NCBI RefSeq assembly: GCF_016097555.1
Contig: NC_054702.1
Location: 108,645,227 to 108,709,226 of the forward strand
DNA length: 64,000 nt
DNA from: Gigantopelta aegis
Lineage: Eukaryota > Mollusca > Gastropoda > Neomphalida > Peltospiridae
Reading direction: 5' to 3'
Shown: in pieces, positions 55,874-64,000 of the stretch
Layout of the letters: each line of letters starts with the position of its first letter
Position numbering within the stretch: position 1 is the stretch's first letter
The notes under the pieces: generated by a model
Told to the model about the DNA's origin: nothing
What the model saw: the letters and a program-made list of their open reading frames with translations, nothing else
Databases searched by the model: none
Position numbers and translations under genes: made by a program

Positions 55874-56575
55874 AGCTGGATTTATACTTTTGACGCCGTC
55901 ACCCGCCGTAAACGCTAGCATACGCCGGTTGGCGGCGTCATCTGCCGACTGCCAGCAGACATGACCGCGTGTTTAGCGTCATTGCCACAAGTGCTAATCA
56001 ACGCTCGCAGGCGCCGACCTATTTTCATTCTACAGACAGGATAAAACATACCACGGCCTTTGTCCAGTTGTGGAGCAATGGTTGTAACGGGAAAAAACCC
56101 AATCAGAGAATGAGTAAACCAAGGAGGTTAGTACAGTCCGAGTCCATTAATTTTAAATCATAGAACATCTCCCAGAATCTCGGCCCAACACCTCGCCAAT
56201 GGCTCGCTAGGCATTTTCCTTCTTCATTTGGTCTTTAAAATCGGACCAAGTCAGGACGTACAAACACTTTAAACGTTTGAACGTCATTGATTAACGTCTC
56301 ATCTATCTTTTGCATGTTTTCCATGTCTGTCGAACCAATCTAGTGCACTCCCTGTTATATGTGTTGTGGAATGATGTGGCTACTTCTGCTTGGTTTAATT
56401 GCCGGCGTTTTCAAGCGCACAACATGAAAGTTCAACACAGTTAAACTCTTGAAATGTTTATGCCGACATGCGCCGGTTTACGTCGAGTGCTCGCTGACGT
56501 TTAAAGTATAAACCTATGCGCTGGCGTATGCTAGCGTATTAAGGTGGTGACGTCGTCAAAAGTATAAATCCAGCT
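55874..56575. mobile_element. 702 bp MITE flanked by TTA
   Basis: TTA at 55871-55873 and 56576-56578; inverted ends AGCTGGATTTATACTTTTGA followed by CG.CGTCACC. The inverted similarity continues into ctagcatacgc / gcgtatgctag. A 3 bp TTA duplication suggests PIF/Harbinger-type mobilisation. A SINE fragment lies inside at about 56030-56135. Confidence 0.7.
56030..56135 (-). mobile_element. SINE fragment inside the TTA MITE
   Basis: Plus text acagacaggataaaacatac, cacggcctttgtccagttgt and ggagcaatggttgtaacggg is the middle of the SINE inverted. Confidence 0.7.
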
Positions 56576-56639
56576 TTAGTTTGTGTGATTAAAAAGGCGA
56601 AGGCTGGTATGATTCTAACCCTAATCAGGTCAAGTAATA

Positions 56640-56800
56640 TGATTTAACATTCAGAATAAGCTGTTGTAGCACACGCCTGTCATGGGCGCAGGTGTCCGCT
56701 CTTGTCGGCTCCTCCGTCCAGGACAGAAAAGGGTGAGGGTGGGAGAGGGGGTCGCCCAAGGTGGCATGTGCTAGAGATCGGAAGGTGGCGAGGGTGGTGG
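56640..56800 (-). mobile_element. LINE-like 3' end, minus strand
   Basis: gaataagctgttgtagcaca, cgcctgtcatgggcgcaggt and ctcctccgtccaggacagaa are the inverse of the 16845-17077 repeat. A tail remnant (atcaggtcaagta) sits at its left. Confidence 0.5.
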
Positions 56801-57214
56801 TTTTGGTGCTATTCTGTTTGTAAATATCCCATGGGATTATAGTTTTCACTTAGTTGGTTGAATGCTAGCTCGTTGCTGGAATCTTGTCTTCGTAGAGGCT
56901 GTGATTTGACTCTTCTAGTCCTTAGAAGGACCGTTGGGGGGCCGTTTTAAGCGCGTCCGGAGAAGGCACTGTAGATTGATGGGAGACACCTTATGAGATT
57001 GCCGTAGTGCTGTTTTAGTGAATACGTACTACCAAAATATTTACGACTGCTTCGAGTTACAAGTCTCCCTGCTGTTTAAAATTTGAGTAAGTACACGAAA
57101 TTCATATAAGTGTCCAATTTCAAAATAATTCTAACCCATAACCACCTAATAAAGGTACTTATGATCTGTTTTATTTTTATAGAGTACTCTCAAATTATTT
57201 TTTGTCAGAAAGCG
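56801..57214. other. no gene seen
   Basis: Nothing recognised. Confidence 0.4.
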
Positions 57215-57397
57215 GCCATTTCTCGTTCCAATCAGTGCATCACGGCTGGTATATCAAAGGCCGTGGTATGTGCTATTCTGTCTGTGGGGTGGTGTATATA
57301 AAACATCCCTTGCTACTAATGAAAAAATGTAGCAGGATTCCGCTCTTAGACTATATATCAAAACATTACCACATTATCAAATGTTTGACCTCCAATA
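57215..57397 (+). mobile_element. SINE copy, headless
   Basis: ggccatttctcgttccaatc, ggccgtggtatgtgctattc, catcccttgctactaatgaa and atgtttgacctccaatagtc. The tRNA-like head is missing. Confidence 0.8.
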
Positions 57398-57483
57398 GTC
57401 GTGTCATTACCCACCCCCCCCCAAAAAAAAAAAAAACCCAACAACAACTGAGACCATAATGTTAGTGTAGCCGTTTTACAGGT

Positions 57484-57752
57484 TCGTCGGTCTCGGTGGT
57501 GTAGTGGTTATCGCACTTACGGCTGATAGGTACTGGGTTCGCATCCCGGTATCTGCTCCTACCCAGAACCAGTTTTAACGACTCGGTGGGTAGGTGTAAG
57601 GCCACTACACCGACTTCTCTCTCACTAACCACTAAGAACTAACCACTAAGTCGTGCACAGACAACGCAGATAACTGAGGCGTGTGCACAGGACAGCGTGC
57701 TTGAATCTTAATTGCGTTAAAGTACGAAAATAAGTATGAATGAATGAACTGA
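57484..57752 (+). mobile_element. second SINE type, full length with (TGAA)n tail
   Basis: tRNA-like head gtcggtctcggtggtgtagt with box A ggtgtagtggtta and box B gggttcgcatccc, body with cggtgggtaggtgtaaggcc and cgtgcttgaatctta, tail atgaatgaatgaa. Same type as 13150-13345. Confidence 0.75.
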
Positions 57753-57834
57753 ATGTTATGTTCAAAACCTTTTGCTGTTCGCCCGTCTGTTCATGTGTCC
57801 GTCCGTGTCCGTTCTTTTGATTATGTTGAAACAG

Positions 57835-58138
57835 GGGCGGGACGTAGCCCAGTGGTAAAGCGCTCGCCTGATGCGCGGTCGGCCTATGATCGATCCCCAT
57901 CGGTGCGCCCATTGGGCTATTTCTCATTCCAGCCAGTGCACCACGACTGGTATAGCACAAACCGTGGTATGTGCTATCTTGTCTGTGGAATAGTGCATAT
58001 AAAAGATCCCTTGCTACTAATGGAAAATTGTAGCAGGTTTTCTCTCTAAACTAAACTAAATTACCAAATGTTTGACATCCAATAGCCGATGATTAATAAA
58101 TCAATGTGCTCTAGTGGTGTTGTTAAACAAAACAAATT
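57835..58138 (+). mobile_element. SINE copy, full length
   Basis: Head gggcgggacgtagcccagtg, box A-like agtggtaaagcgctcgcc, box B gatcgatcccc, body cattgggctatttctcattc and aagatcccttgctactaatg, tail gtgctctagtggtgttgtta. The best plus-strand example in the window. Confidence 0.9.
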
Positions 58139-58237
58139 TTATATTGAGAAATGACCTCCAAAGATGTACTGTAAAATATTTTGAAAGCTCTGACAAAACA
58201 GAAAGTGAGAAATTTGTTTTAAACATCTTTCTTCGGT

Positions 58238-58240
58238 TTA

Positions 58241-58291
<51 letters not shown>
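58238..58291. repeat. (TA)n microsatellite
   Basis: About 26 TA units ending exactly where the Tc1-like element starts. Confidence 0.95.
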
Positions 58292-58292
<1 letters not shown>

Positions 58293-59814
58293 TACTCAAA
58301 ATTTGCTAAGGATCATACCATTTTTGTAGGATAAAATTATTCAATGACCCCATATTGAAATATATCTATTTACACTAAATGGGTAAGCCCACTAGGGCCT
58401 CAATCACACGCTTGAGTGATCACCATGCGCCTTTGAGGTCACGGTATGCACGTGCAATTTGACAACCTCTGTACTGGCTTGCTGAGACAGCGTCGTCGTA
58501 CACATGTTATTAAAAGGTTAGCATCAGTTTCGAGAACATTTTTACCGCATTTGAGGTCCTCAATGCCTCCTCAACGTTGACCACCGAAGAATTGGCCAGG
58601 GCCATGGGCATGCTGGAATTTGGGTCTTCACAACGTAGGGTTGCCAACGTCTTTGGTGTGAGCCAAAGTGTGATAAGCAGATCATGGAATCGCTTCCAGA
58701 CGTATGGCTCAGCTACCCAACGCCACGAGAGGACCGCGCCAAGAGAGGACCGATTTCTTGTGGTGCAGGCCAGACGTCATCCCTTCGTGAATGCGACTAC
58801 TCTACGAAATGAGTTGAGGAATGCTGTTGGCGTTAACATGTCCACGCAAACAGTTCATAATCGTCTTCGGCAGAGTGGTCTTCGGTCTAGGAGAGCATGC
58901 ATTCGCATTCCCTTGACCCAACTTCATAAACAGGCGCATCTGGACTGGGCACAAGATCACGTCAACTTCATTGATAACGATTGGGATCCTGTACTCTTCA
59001 CCAATGAGTCAAGGTATTGTCTTGACTTTACAGATCGACGTGCTCGAGTGTGGAGAAGACGTGGAGAGCGATTTCAAGATGCTAACATTTCCGAACATGA
59101 CCACTATGGCTCCATCATGGTGTGGAGGTATCAGCAGAGGTGGAAGAACAGACCTGCACATCGTGATGAGAGGCATGATGACCGGCGTACGCTACAGGGA
59201 TGAGATCCTGGACGTCTACGTCAGACAGTACACTGGCGTAATCGGACCTCAGTTCATCCTCATGGACGACAACGCTCGACCTCATTGTGTCAGGGTGGTT
59301 GAGGACTACTTCCAGCAGTATGAAATGGCTAGCACGCTCACCTGATCTGAACCCGATCGAGAATGTTTGGAACATGCTATAGGTGGCGATTTCGCGACGT
59401 CCGGTCCAACCAACAACTCTCGTGGAACTGGAAAATGCCCTGACTGAAGAGTGGAACAATCTTGAGATGGCAGCCATCCAGAGACTCATTGGAAGCATGA
59501 GACGCCGTTGCCAGGCTGTGAGTGCATCACGTGGGTCACACACAAGCTACTGACAGTTGTTGCTGCTTGTAATTGAACTGTTTGGGACATTTTCATGACT
59601 TGGAGTAACATTCTGAAACCTCCATTTTTGGGTGTCTGCTTCTTTGATGACAGAACGCGTGTTACCTATTGTTCAAATTTGGTATACAGCAATGAAATTC
59701 AGGAAATAAACATGTCCTCGAATACATGCCATTTTTAGTTTTTGTGTGATACCAATGCCGAAAAATATAATACAACCCTAAATAGTGATCCCTAGCAAAT
59801 TTTTAGTAGTTTAT
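58290..59814 (+). mobile_element. Tc1/mariner element, full length with both ends
   Basis: Left end tactactcaaaatttgctaag followed by GATCA, and right end, inverted, taaactactaaaaatttgct followed by AGGGATCA. Both ends sit in TA-rich flanks. About 1.53 kb. Confidence 0.85.
58577..59553 (+). pseudogene. Tc1-like transposase, inactive
   Basis: N-terminal HTH: ARAMGMLEFGSSQRRVANVF then GVSQSVISRSWNRFQTYGSA. The first catalytic Asp is replaced by Asn (FTNESRYCLDF). The second Asp is present in MDDNARPHCVRVV and the Glu in RSPDLNPIENVW. Frame changes near 59128 (MVW), a small deletion before EWLARSPDL near 59325, and a stop after VWNML at about 59382. The C-terminus RRRCQAVSASRGSHTSY is normal. 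With the Asp lost and several breaks, it is an old, dead copy. Confidence 0.88.
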
Positions 59815-60139
59815 ATATAGTTGCCTCCCTAGTGGCATGTTATCTTGCGACGCAGCTTATCACACATCCACGCACATTTAATAATAGTACTGTTTCTGCA
59901 TTACGCAACTGTTGACCAGTTATTATTATATAATATTGCATCAAAACCAAAAGTTCACAGTTTCACAATGAGAGAAACTAATTGGATTATACACGAGGGG
60001 GGAGACCAAAGCCGGTGGCTAATCTTCTACTCCAGCGTCCCCACAGACAAGACCTAAATCTAAACCGGCTCCATCGCCGGGGGCGGTTTACTTCGGTAGC
60101 ACCCCTACCTTCACCACTACCATCACCAATGATGGAAGG
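59554..60139. other. element 3' end and no further gene
   Basis: Up to 59814 this is the 3' part of the Tc1-like element. Beyond it nothing is recognised until the LINE-like repeat. Confidence 0.5.
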
Positions 60140-60335
60140 TCATTTCAGGTGATAGGGTTTTACGTGCCAATTCAGAGCAAGCTGTTGTAGCGCACGCCTG
60201 GCATGGGCATAGGTGCCAGCCTTGACCGGCTCCTTTTATCTCCAGGACAGGAAAAAGGTTGGGGTGGGTGGGAGAGAGGAGCTAGGGAGTGTACTAGGGA
60301 GCACCAGTAGCCCAACCGGAGTCGGTAGCGGACGG
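60140..60335 (-). mobile_element. LINE-like 3' end, minus strand, second copy
   Basis: gggttttacgtgccaattca, gcaagctgttgtagcgcacg and tgaccggctccttttatctc, then a GGTTGGGGTGGGTGGG run. Inverse of 16845-17077, reaching farther into the body (agtcggtagcggacggggga). Confidence 0.5.
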
Positions 60336-60367
60336 GGGAATGATGGAAGTAGAAGAACAACGCATCA

Positions 60368-60630
60368 TTGTTGAATTCAGTCAATACTGACCTTTCACCT
60401 GCAGTTGTTGTAAAAGACCCACGCTATGCTAAACGGAGAAAGAACACCGCTCCAGCAGAAGCCCCGGTGACACCATCCGGGGGCGACAAGTGGACGATCG
60501 CGTGCCACAAGCTTCGTCGCACATATCAGAAATGCGCCAGAGGCCATGGAAACGCTTTCTTTTTTAATCAACCCAAAGTCGTGGCGTCCATTACCATCCG
60601 GCTATGGCATACTGCTTTATCACCAGAGCA
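60368..60630 (+). other. unrecognised ORF ending at the minisatellite
   Basis: Reads VVVKDPRYAKRRKNTAPAEA, PVTPSGGDKWTIACHKLRRT and YQKCARGHGNAFFFNQPKVV, then runs into the 44 bp repeat at a GACG|GTAAGA donor-like site. GC-rich relative to its surroundings. Basic, with no recognised domain. It could be a retroelement or host exon. Confidence 0.25.
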
Positions 60631-61320
60631 GACGGTAAGAACTATATTCTCACGTGTGAGAGACCACCACAGCAGACGGTAAGAACTATATCGTCACGTG
60701 TGAGAGACCACCACAGCAGACGGTAAGAACTATATCCCCACGTGTGAGAGACCACCACAGCAGACGGTAAGAACTATATCCTGACGTGTGAGAGACCACC
60801 ACAGCAGACGGTAAGAACTATATCCTCACGTGTGACATACCACCACAGCAGACGGTAAGAACTATATCCTCACGTGTGAGAGACCACCACAGCAGACGGT
60901 AAGAACTATATCCTCACGTGTGAGAGACCACCACAGCAGACGGTAAGAACTATATCCTCACGTGTGAGAGACCGCCACAGCAGACGGTAAGAACTATATC
61001 CTGATGTGTGAGAGACCGCCACAGCAGACGGTAAGAACTATATCCTCACGTGTGACATACCGCCACAGCAGACGGTTAGAACTATATCCTCACGTGTGAG
61101 AGACCACCACAGCAGACGGTAACTATATCCTCACGTGTGAGAGACCACCACAGCAGACGGTAAGAACTATATCCTGACGTGTGACATACCACCACAGCAG
61201 ACGGTAAGAACTATATCCTCACGTGTGACATACCACCACAGCAGACGGTAAGAACTATATTTTCACGTGTGAGAGACCACCACAGCAGACGGTAAGAACT
61301 ATATCCTCGCGTGTGAGAGA
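60631..61320. repeat. 44 bp minisatellite, about 15.6 units
   Basis: Unit: GACGGTAAGAACTATATCC, then tcacgtgtgagagaccacca, then cagca. Spacing of exactly 44 bp from 60631; one unit is 41 bp (61115, lacking three bases). Variants alternate gtgagagacc and gtgacatacc. Every unit carries a donor-like GACG-GTAAGA (two altered) and a CACGTG-type E-box. Confidence 0.95.
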
Positions 61321-61660
61321 AGTGGAGCATATCGACAGGCGATCCTTTCAGTCCATCCGACGAATCTTCAAGACTGTGCTAGAAGAAGACTATCTTAGGA
61401 TCACTCAGAACTGCTACGTTAATATCTCCGACTTCTTGCCCAACAACACCAGCCAGCCCCATCACCTCACCGTGATTCCCTTTCCTCCTGTGAGTATGGT
61501 CTTTTCGGACCATTTTGGCTGTAAATATCCGAAACAATTTATTTTTGGCAATCCGTCTAAATTGCTCAAATCACCTTCGTGTCGAGCACTATATATATTT
61601 ATTTATTTTTGCCTTATTCTCAACGTGTACTAAATTTATTCCAAATACCGCCCACCTCAC
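61321..61660 (+). other. unrecognised ORF after the minisatellite
   Basis: Reads REVEHIDRRSFQSIRRIFKT, VLEEDYLRITQNCYVNISDF and LPNNTSQPHHLTVIPFPPVS up to about 61500, then AT-rich. No domain recognised. It may belong with the ORF at 60368. Confidence 0.25.
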
Positions 61661-61935
61661 TTATCCTCCTATCCCAGGCTTGGTCACTGGCGAAGTCAGA
61701 GGTTAAGCCCTGGATAGGCGTGCCTGAACCTTCATTGCTTATGGGCACGTAAAAATAGTCCCCAGTCCCAAACGACCTACTTGCCAACCTGCGGTGTACA
61801 AGTGTGTATGTCAAATCCTTATGTAAATCGCTAACCAAGCTATTGTAACCTATAATCAGTTTTGTATGTCGTATATAATTATGTATGTTCTATGGACCAC
61901 TGGTCTGAAATAAAAACATAATTAAAAAGTGTATG
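61661..61935 (+). mobile_element. possible LINE 3' end
   Basis: The region tgcctgaaccttcattgctt, atgggcacgtaaaaatagtc and ctggtctgaaataaaaacat ends in an A-rich tail. The gggcacgtaaaa phrase resembles the tail of the repeat at 16845. Family unassigned. Confidence 0.4.
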
Positions 61936-62142
61936 TCGTATCGATGGATGGATGTATGTATGTATGTAAGGGTACTGTAACCCGTTCCTTACCCTACTTC
62001 CGACTCATCTCCGTGTGTACCGCTCGATATCGGTATCGTACCTAGTGCCGTACCGATACCAGGGTAAATCAGAAATACCGATACCGGAACCAGAAATTTC
62101 AAAACCACCCAGCTTTATACCAAAACTGATTTTCTCATGACC
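61936..62142. other. no gene seen
   Basis: A short (ATGT)n run at 61947-61966 and a CCGATACC-rich stretch at 62024-62092 made of short inverted and direct repeats. Confidence 0.5.
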
Positions 62143-63218
62143 TTAGAATACACATAACATGTAACAGACAAGGGAACATGTATCTAATGATTTTAATTTG
62201 CGTTTTACGTTGTAGACTTGTACAAAATGACAAAGTGTGTTGACAACTGCCTGGCACCGCCTGCCCATTGAAGCAACCAGAGTACGGATGACGTCCCGGG
62301 GGATGGTGGCCCACTCTGCCTGCAAGGCTGCTGCCAGCTCGGGCAGGGTCTGGGGCTGTGGTTGTCGCTGTCGGAGGCGTCGGTCCAACTCGTCCCATAG
62401 ATGCTCAATTGGGTTCAAATCCGGTGATATCGATGGCCAAGGAAGGACATTAATGTTGTTGTTCTGTAGGAAAGCCGTTGTGAGACGTGCTGTGTGAGGC
62501 CTGGCGTTGTCATGTTGGAACACTGCGTTGGCGTTGGCCATAACTGGAACGATGTGTGGCCGGAGGATCTGGTCAATGTAGCCCTGTGCATTCAGGTTGC
62601 CCTGCACGTGGACCAGGTCAGTTCTGCCAGTGTGTGAGATGGCTGCCCACACCATGACACTACCCCCGCCGAATCTGTCCACTTCCTGCACGCAGTTTGC
62701 CGCATAACGTTCACCACGACGCCTATACACGCGACATCTTCCATCATGACGTCGGAGCAGAAATCGGGACTCGTCACTGAACCACACCTGTCTCCATCGC
62801 AGTTGAGGCCATTGTCGATGAATCTGGCACCACTGCAGTCGGAGTCGACGGTGTTGTGGTGTTAAGATGACACCTCGAACTGGACGTCTGGCACGAATTC
62901 CTACCTCACGTAGGCGGTTCCGTACGGTCTGGTCGGATATCCTGCGCAAACCTGGTATTGCTGCGGCTGTGGAGGTGGCAGTAGTCAATCGTTCCCGAAG
63001 GTGGCGTACCCGGATGTAGCGGTCCTGCCCGGGGGTAGTGACCCGTGGTCGACCGGATCTAGGGAGGTCACGTGTTGATCCATGTTGCTGGTAACGGTCC
63101 CACAGTCTGGAGATGGTGCTTGGGGACACATGGAATGCCCTGGCAACGCCGTTCTGGATTCGCCTGCGTCTAGTCGGCCGATGGCATTGTTTCTCTGCGG
63201 TTCACTGAGACGTGGCAT
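62143..63218 (-). pseudogene. Tc1-like transposase (DD34E), one frameshift from intact
   Basis: The start MPRLSEPQRNNAIGRLDAGE is in one frame, and from about 63140 the protein continues in another frame with VARAFHVSPSTISRLWDRYQ. A single-base indel near AGAACGGCG therefore separates HTH 1 from the rest. GRPR hook in RSGRPRVTTP. Core: WFSDESRFLLRRHD, QHDNARPHTARLT and SPDLNPIEHLW, with 34 residues between the second Asp and the Glu. The last part, NTLCHFVQVYNVKRKLKSLD onward, departs from the usual GGHTRY ending, so the 3' end may be altered. All three catalytic acids are present. This is the best preserved transposase in the window. Confidence 0.88.
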
Positions 63219-63535
63219 GTCCTGGATTGTCAACTGTCGGCCAGATACAGAGGCCAGGCAAGCGAACACCCTGCACTTTTATACTGTCGGTGTTCATGTT
63301 GCACGTGCAGACGACGCACGTGCAGTGGTGACATGGTTTGCACGTGGCTGCGTTTTTGCGAATATTCACATTTTGGAACTTTATTGTACAGTAGCTGCGT
63401 TTTATCGAATGTAACCGTGGGAATGTGTTTGGGACATGCAATGACCTTATATTCACAAAGCATGAACCGGTAGGAAACATAAAATCGGAGTTATAACCCA
63501 TTTGTACCCTTTTGCGTTTCTTTTTTGAAGAGTAT
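62143..63535 (-). mobile_element. Tc1/mariner element, right end present, left end not found
   Basis: The end at 63510-63535 reads, on the minus strand, tactcttcaaaaaagaaacg followed by CAAAAGG. No matching inverted end was seen left of 62143, so that end is lost or diverged. Confidence 0.65.
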
Positions 63536-63576
63536 ATGTTTCTGGTCTATTAACACCCAACAGCAAAAAGAAGATT

Positions 63577-63709
63577 AAAAAATCATTTATTTATTCTTTA
63601 CAAATAGTGTCAACATTGTGATATTTACAGACGATATATATGAACAAATGCGTGAACACTCTCTCTCGGATTACAAGCGCGCGCACGCACGCACACAAAG
63701 ACACACAGC
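63577..63709 (-). terminator. 3' UTR of GPCR-3 with polyadenylation signal
   Basis: The minus strand carries AATAAA near 63588-63596 (plus tttatttatt), about 115 nt after the stop codon. A CA/GC-rich simple repeat lies at 63677-63706. Confidence 0.5.
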
Positions 63710-64000
63710 CTAACATCGTTTTAAGCGACACATCTTACACATTTTCCTGATAATGTGTATGGCATCCCTCCTAAAAGTAGGATTCATAACGCTGTAAATA
63801 ATGGGGTTCACAAACGAATTCAAGTAAAACGATTTCGTACTGAATTCATACACAATGTCAGCCGTCTTACTCATGCCGTGGTAGAAAAACATTCCCATGT
63901 TGTGAAATATATTCACCAATAGATACGGCGTAAACGCTAGAATGGAGGAGATGGTAACGATTGTCATAATGCGAGTGAACCGAGTCGTTGATTTGGTTTT
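63710..64000 (-). CDS. class A GPCR, paralogue 3, C-terminal part (runs off the right edge)
   Basis: The open frame continues to the window edge: KTKSTTRFTRI precedes MTIVTISSILAFTPYLLVNI, so the Met at 63967 is internal. TM6 carries AFTP instead of CWxP, then NIFHNMGMFFYHGMSKTADI (third extracellular loop) and TM7 SFVNPIIYSVMNPTFRR. The tail ends KMCKMCRLKRC with three Cys. 97 codons are visible. It matches paralogues 1 and 2 across TM6-TM7 (PYLLVN, GMSK/GMST, YEF.TKS). The rest of the gene lies beyond the window. Confidence 0.9.
   Translation of the reverse strand, partial: KTKSTTRFTRIMTIVTISSILAFTPYLLVNIFHNMGMFFYHGMSKTADIVYEFSTKSFYLNSFVNPIIYSVMNPTFRRDAIHIIRKMCKMCRLKRC

Noticed and set aside
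28993-58138. tRNA genes
   Set aside because: Box A/B-like sequences at 29181-29200, 57484-57560 and 57835-57900 belong to SINE heads with long bodies and tails, not free tRNA genes.
60631-61320. CRISPR-like array
   Set aside because: The units are contiguous 44 bp repeats with no unique spacers, in an animal genome. It is a minisatellite.

Overview
The window looks like animal nuclear DNA, most likely from a gastropod mollusc. It is AT-rich, with sparse coding sequence and exons bounded by GT/AG sites. It carries many copies of a tRNA-derived SINE whose head reads 'GGGCGGGACGTAGCCCAG' and whose tail ends in 'gtgtcgttaaa', a sequence I associate with gastropod genomes. It also holds Tc1/mariner elements, MITEs, long AT/AG microsatellites and G/C homopolymers. 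I see no bacterial operons, no CRISPR array and no rRNA.

Host genes are few. Three class A (rhodopsin-like) GPCR paralogues form a dispersed cluster: a complete single-exon gene at 30802-32118 (+), a complete one at 38992-40320 (-), and the 3' end of a third running off the right edge at 63710-64000 (-). A 24-codon 5' stub of the first receptor lies at 24141-24221. A gustatory-receptor-like gene (six of seven TM segments, with a disturbed frame) lies at 44987-45921. Single exons or fragments are a RALGAPA-type exon at 330-440 (-), a PHD-finger-like exon at 2045-2188 (+), a possible first exon of a P2X7-C-like domain protein at 4598-4761 (+), and a decayed THAP domain at 5842-6120 (-).

Layout: 0-1 kb, an intron and exon of a RALGAPA-like gene. 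1-8.1 kb, a roughly 7 kb block bounded by inverted arms that contain tandem ~190 bp units. 8-20 kb, SINEs, MITEs, G/C tracts and simple repeats. 20-31 kb, a tandem segmental duplication (unit 1 20745-24213, unit 2 24212-30873) whose right breakpoint lies inside the first GPCR; fragments of a multicopy 'FTGCD...GKGK' family and two Tc1-like elements sit in it. 31-41 kb, the two complete receptors in opposite orientations. 42-51 kb, a hairpin-ended repeat, a TTAA MITE, the gustatory-like gene and a 4.06 kb element with ~500 bp inverted arms enclosing a Sailor-like (long-spaced DDE) transposase. 51-53 kb, a solo LTR inside MITE-like sequence. 54-64 kb, G/C-tract repeats, SINEs, a TTA-flanked MITE, a Tc1-like element, a 44 bp minisatellite, a nearly intact Tc1-like element and the third receptor.

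The most informative structures are comparative. Because part of the locus is duplicated, unit 1 supplies empty sites for insertions in unit 2. A 382 bp TTAA-flanked palindromic MITE sits 136 bp upstream of the first receptor start codon but is absent from unit 1. A ~26 bp palindrome at 29950 matches the fused tips of the 4.06 kb inverted-repeat element. These are readings by eye; no database search or alignment program was run.
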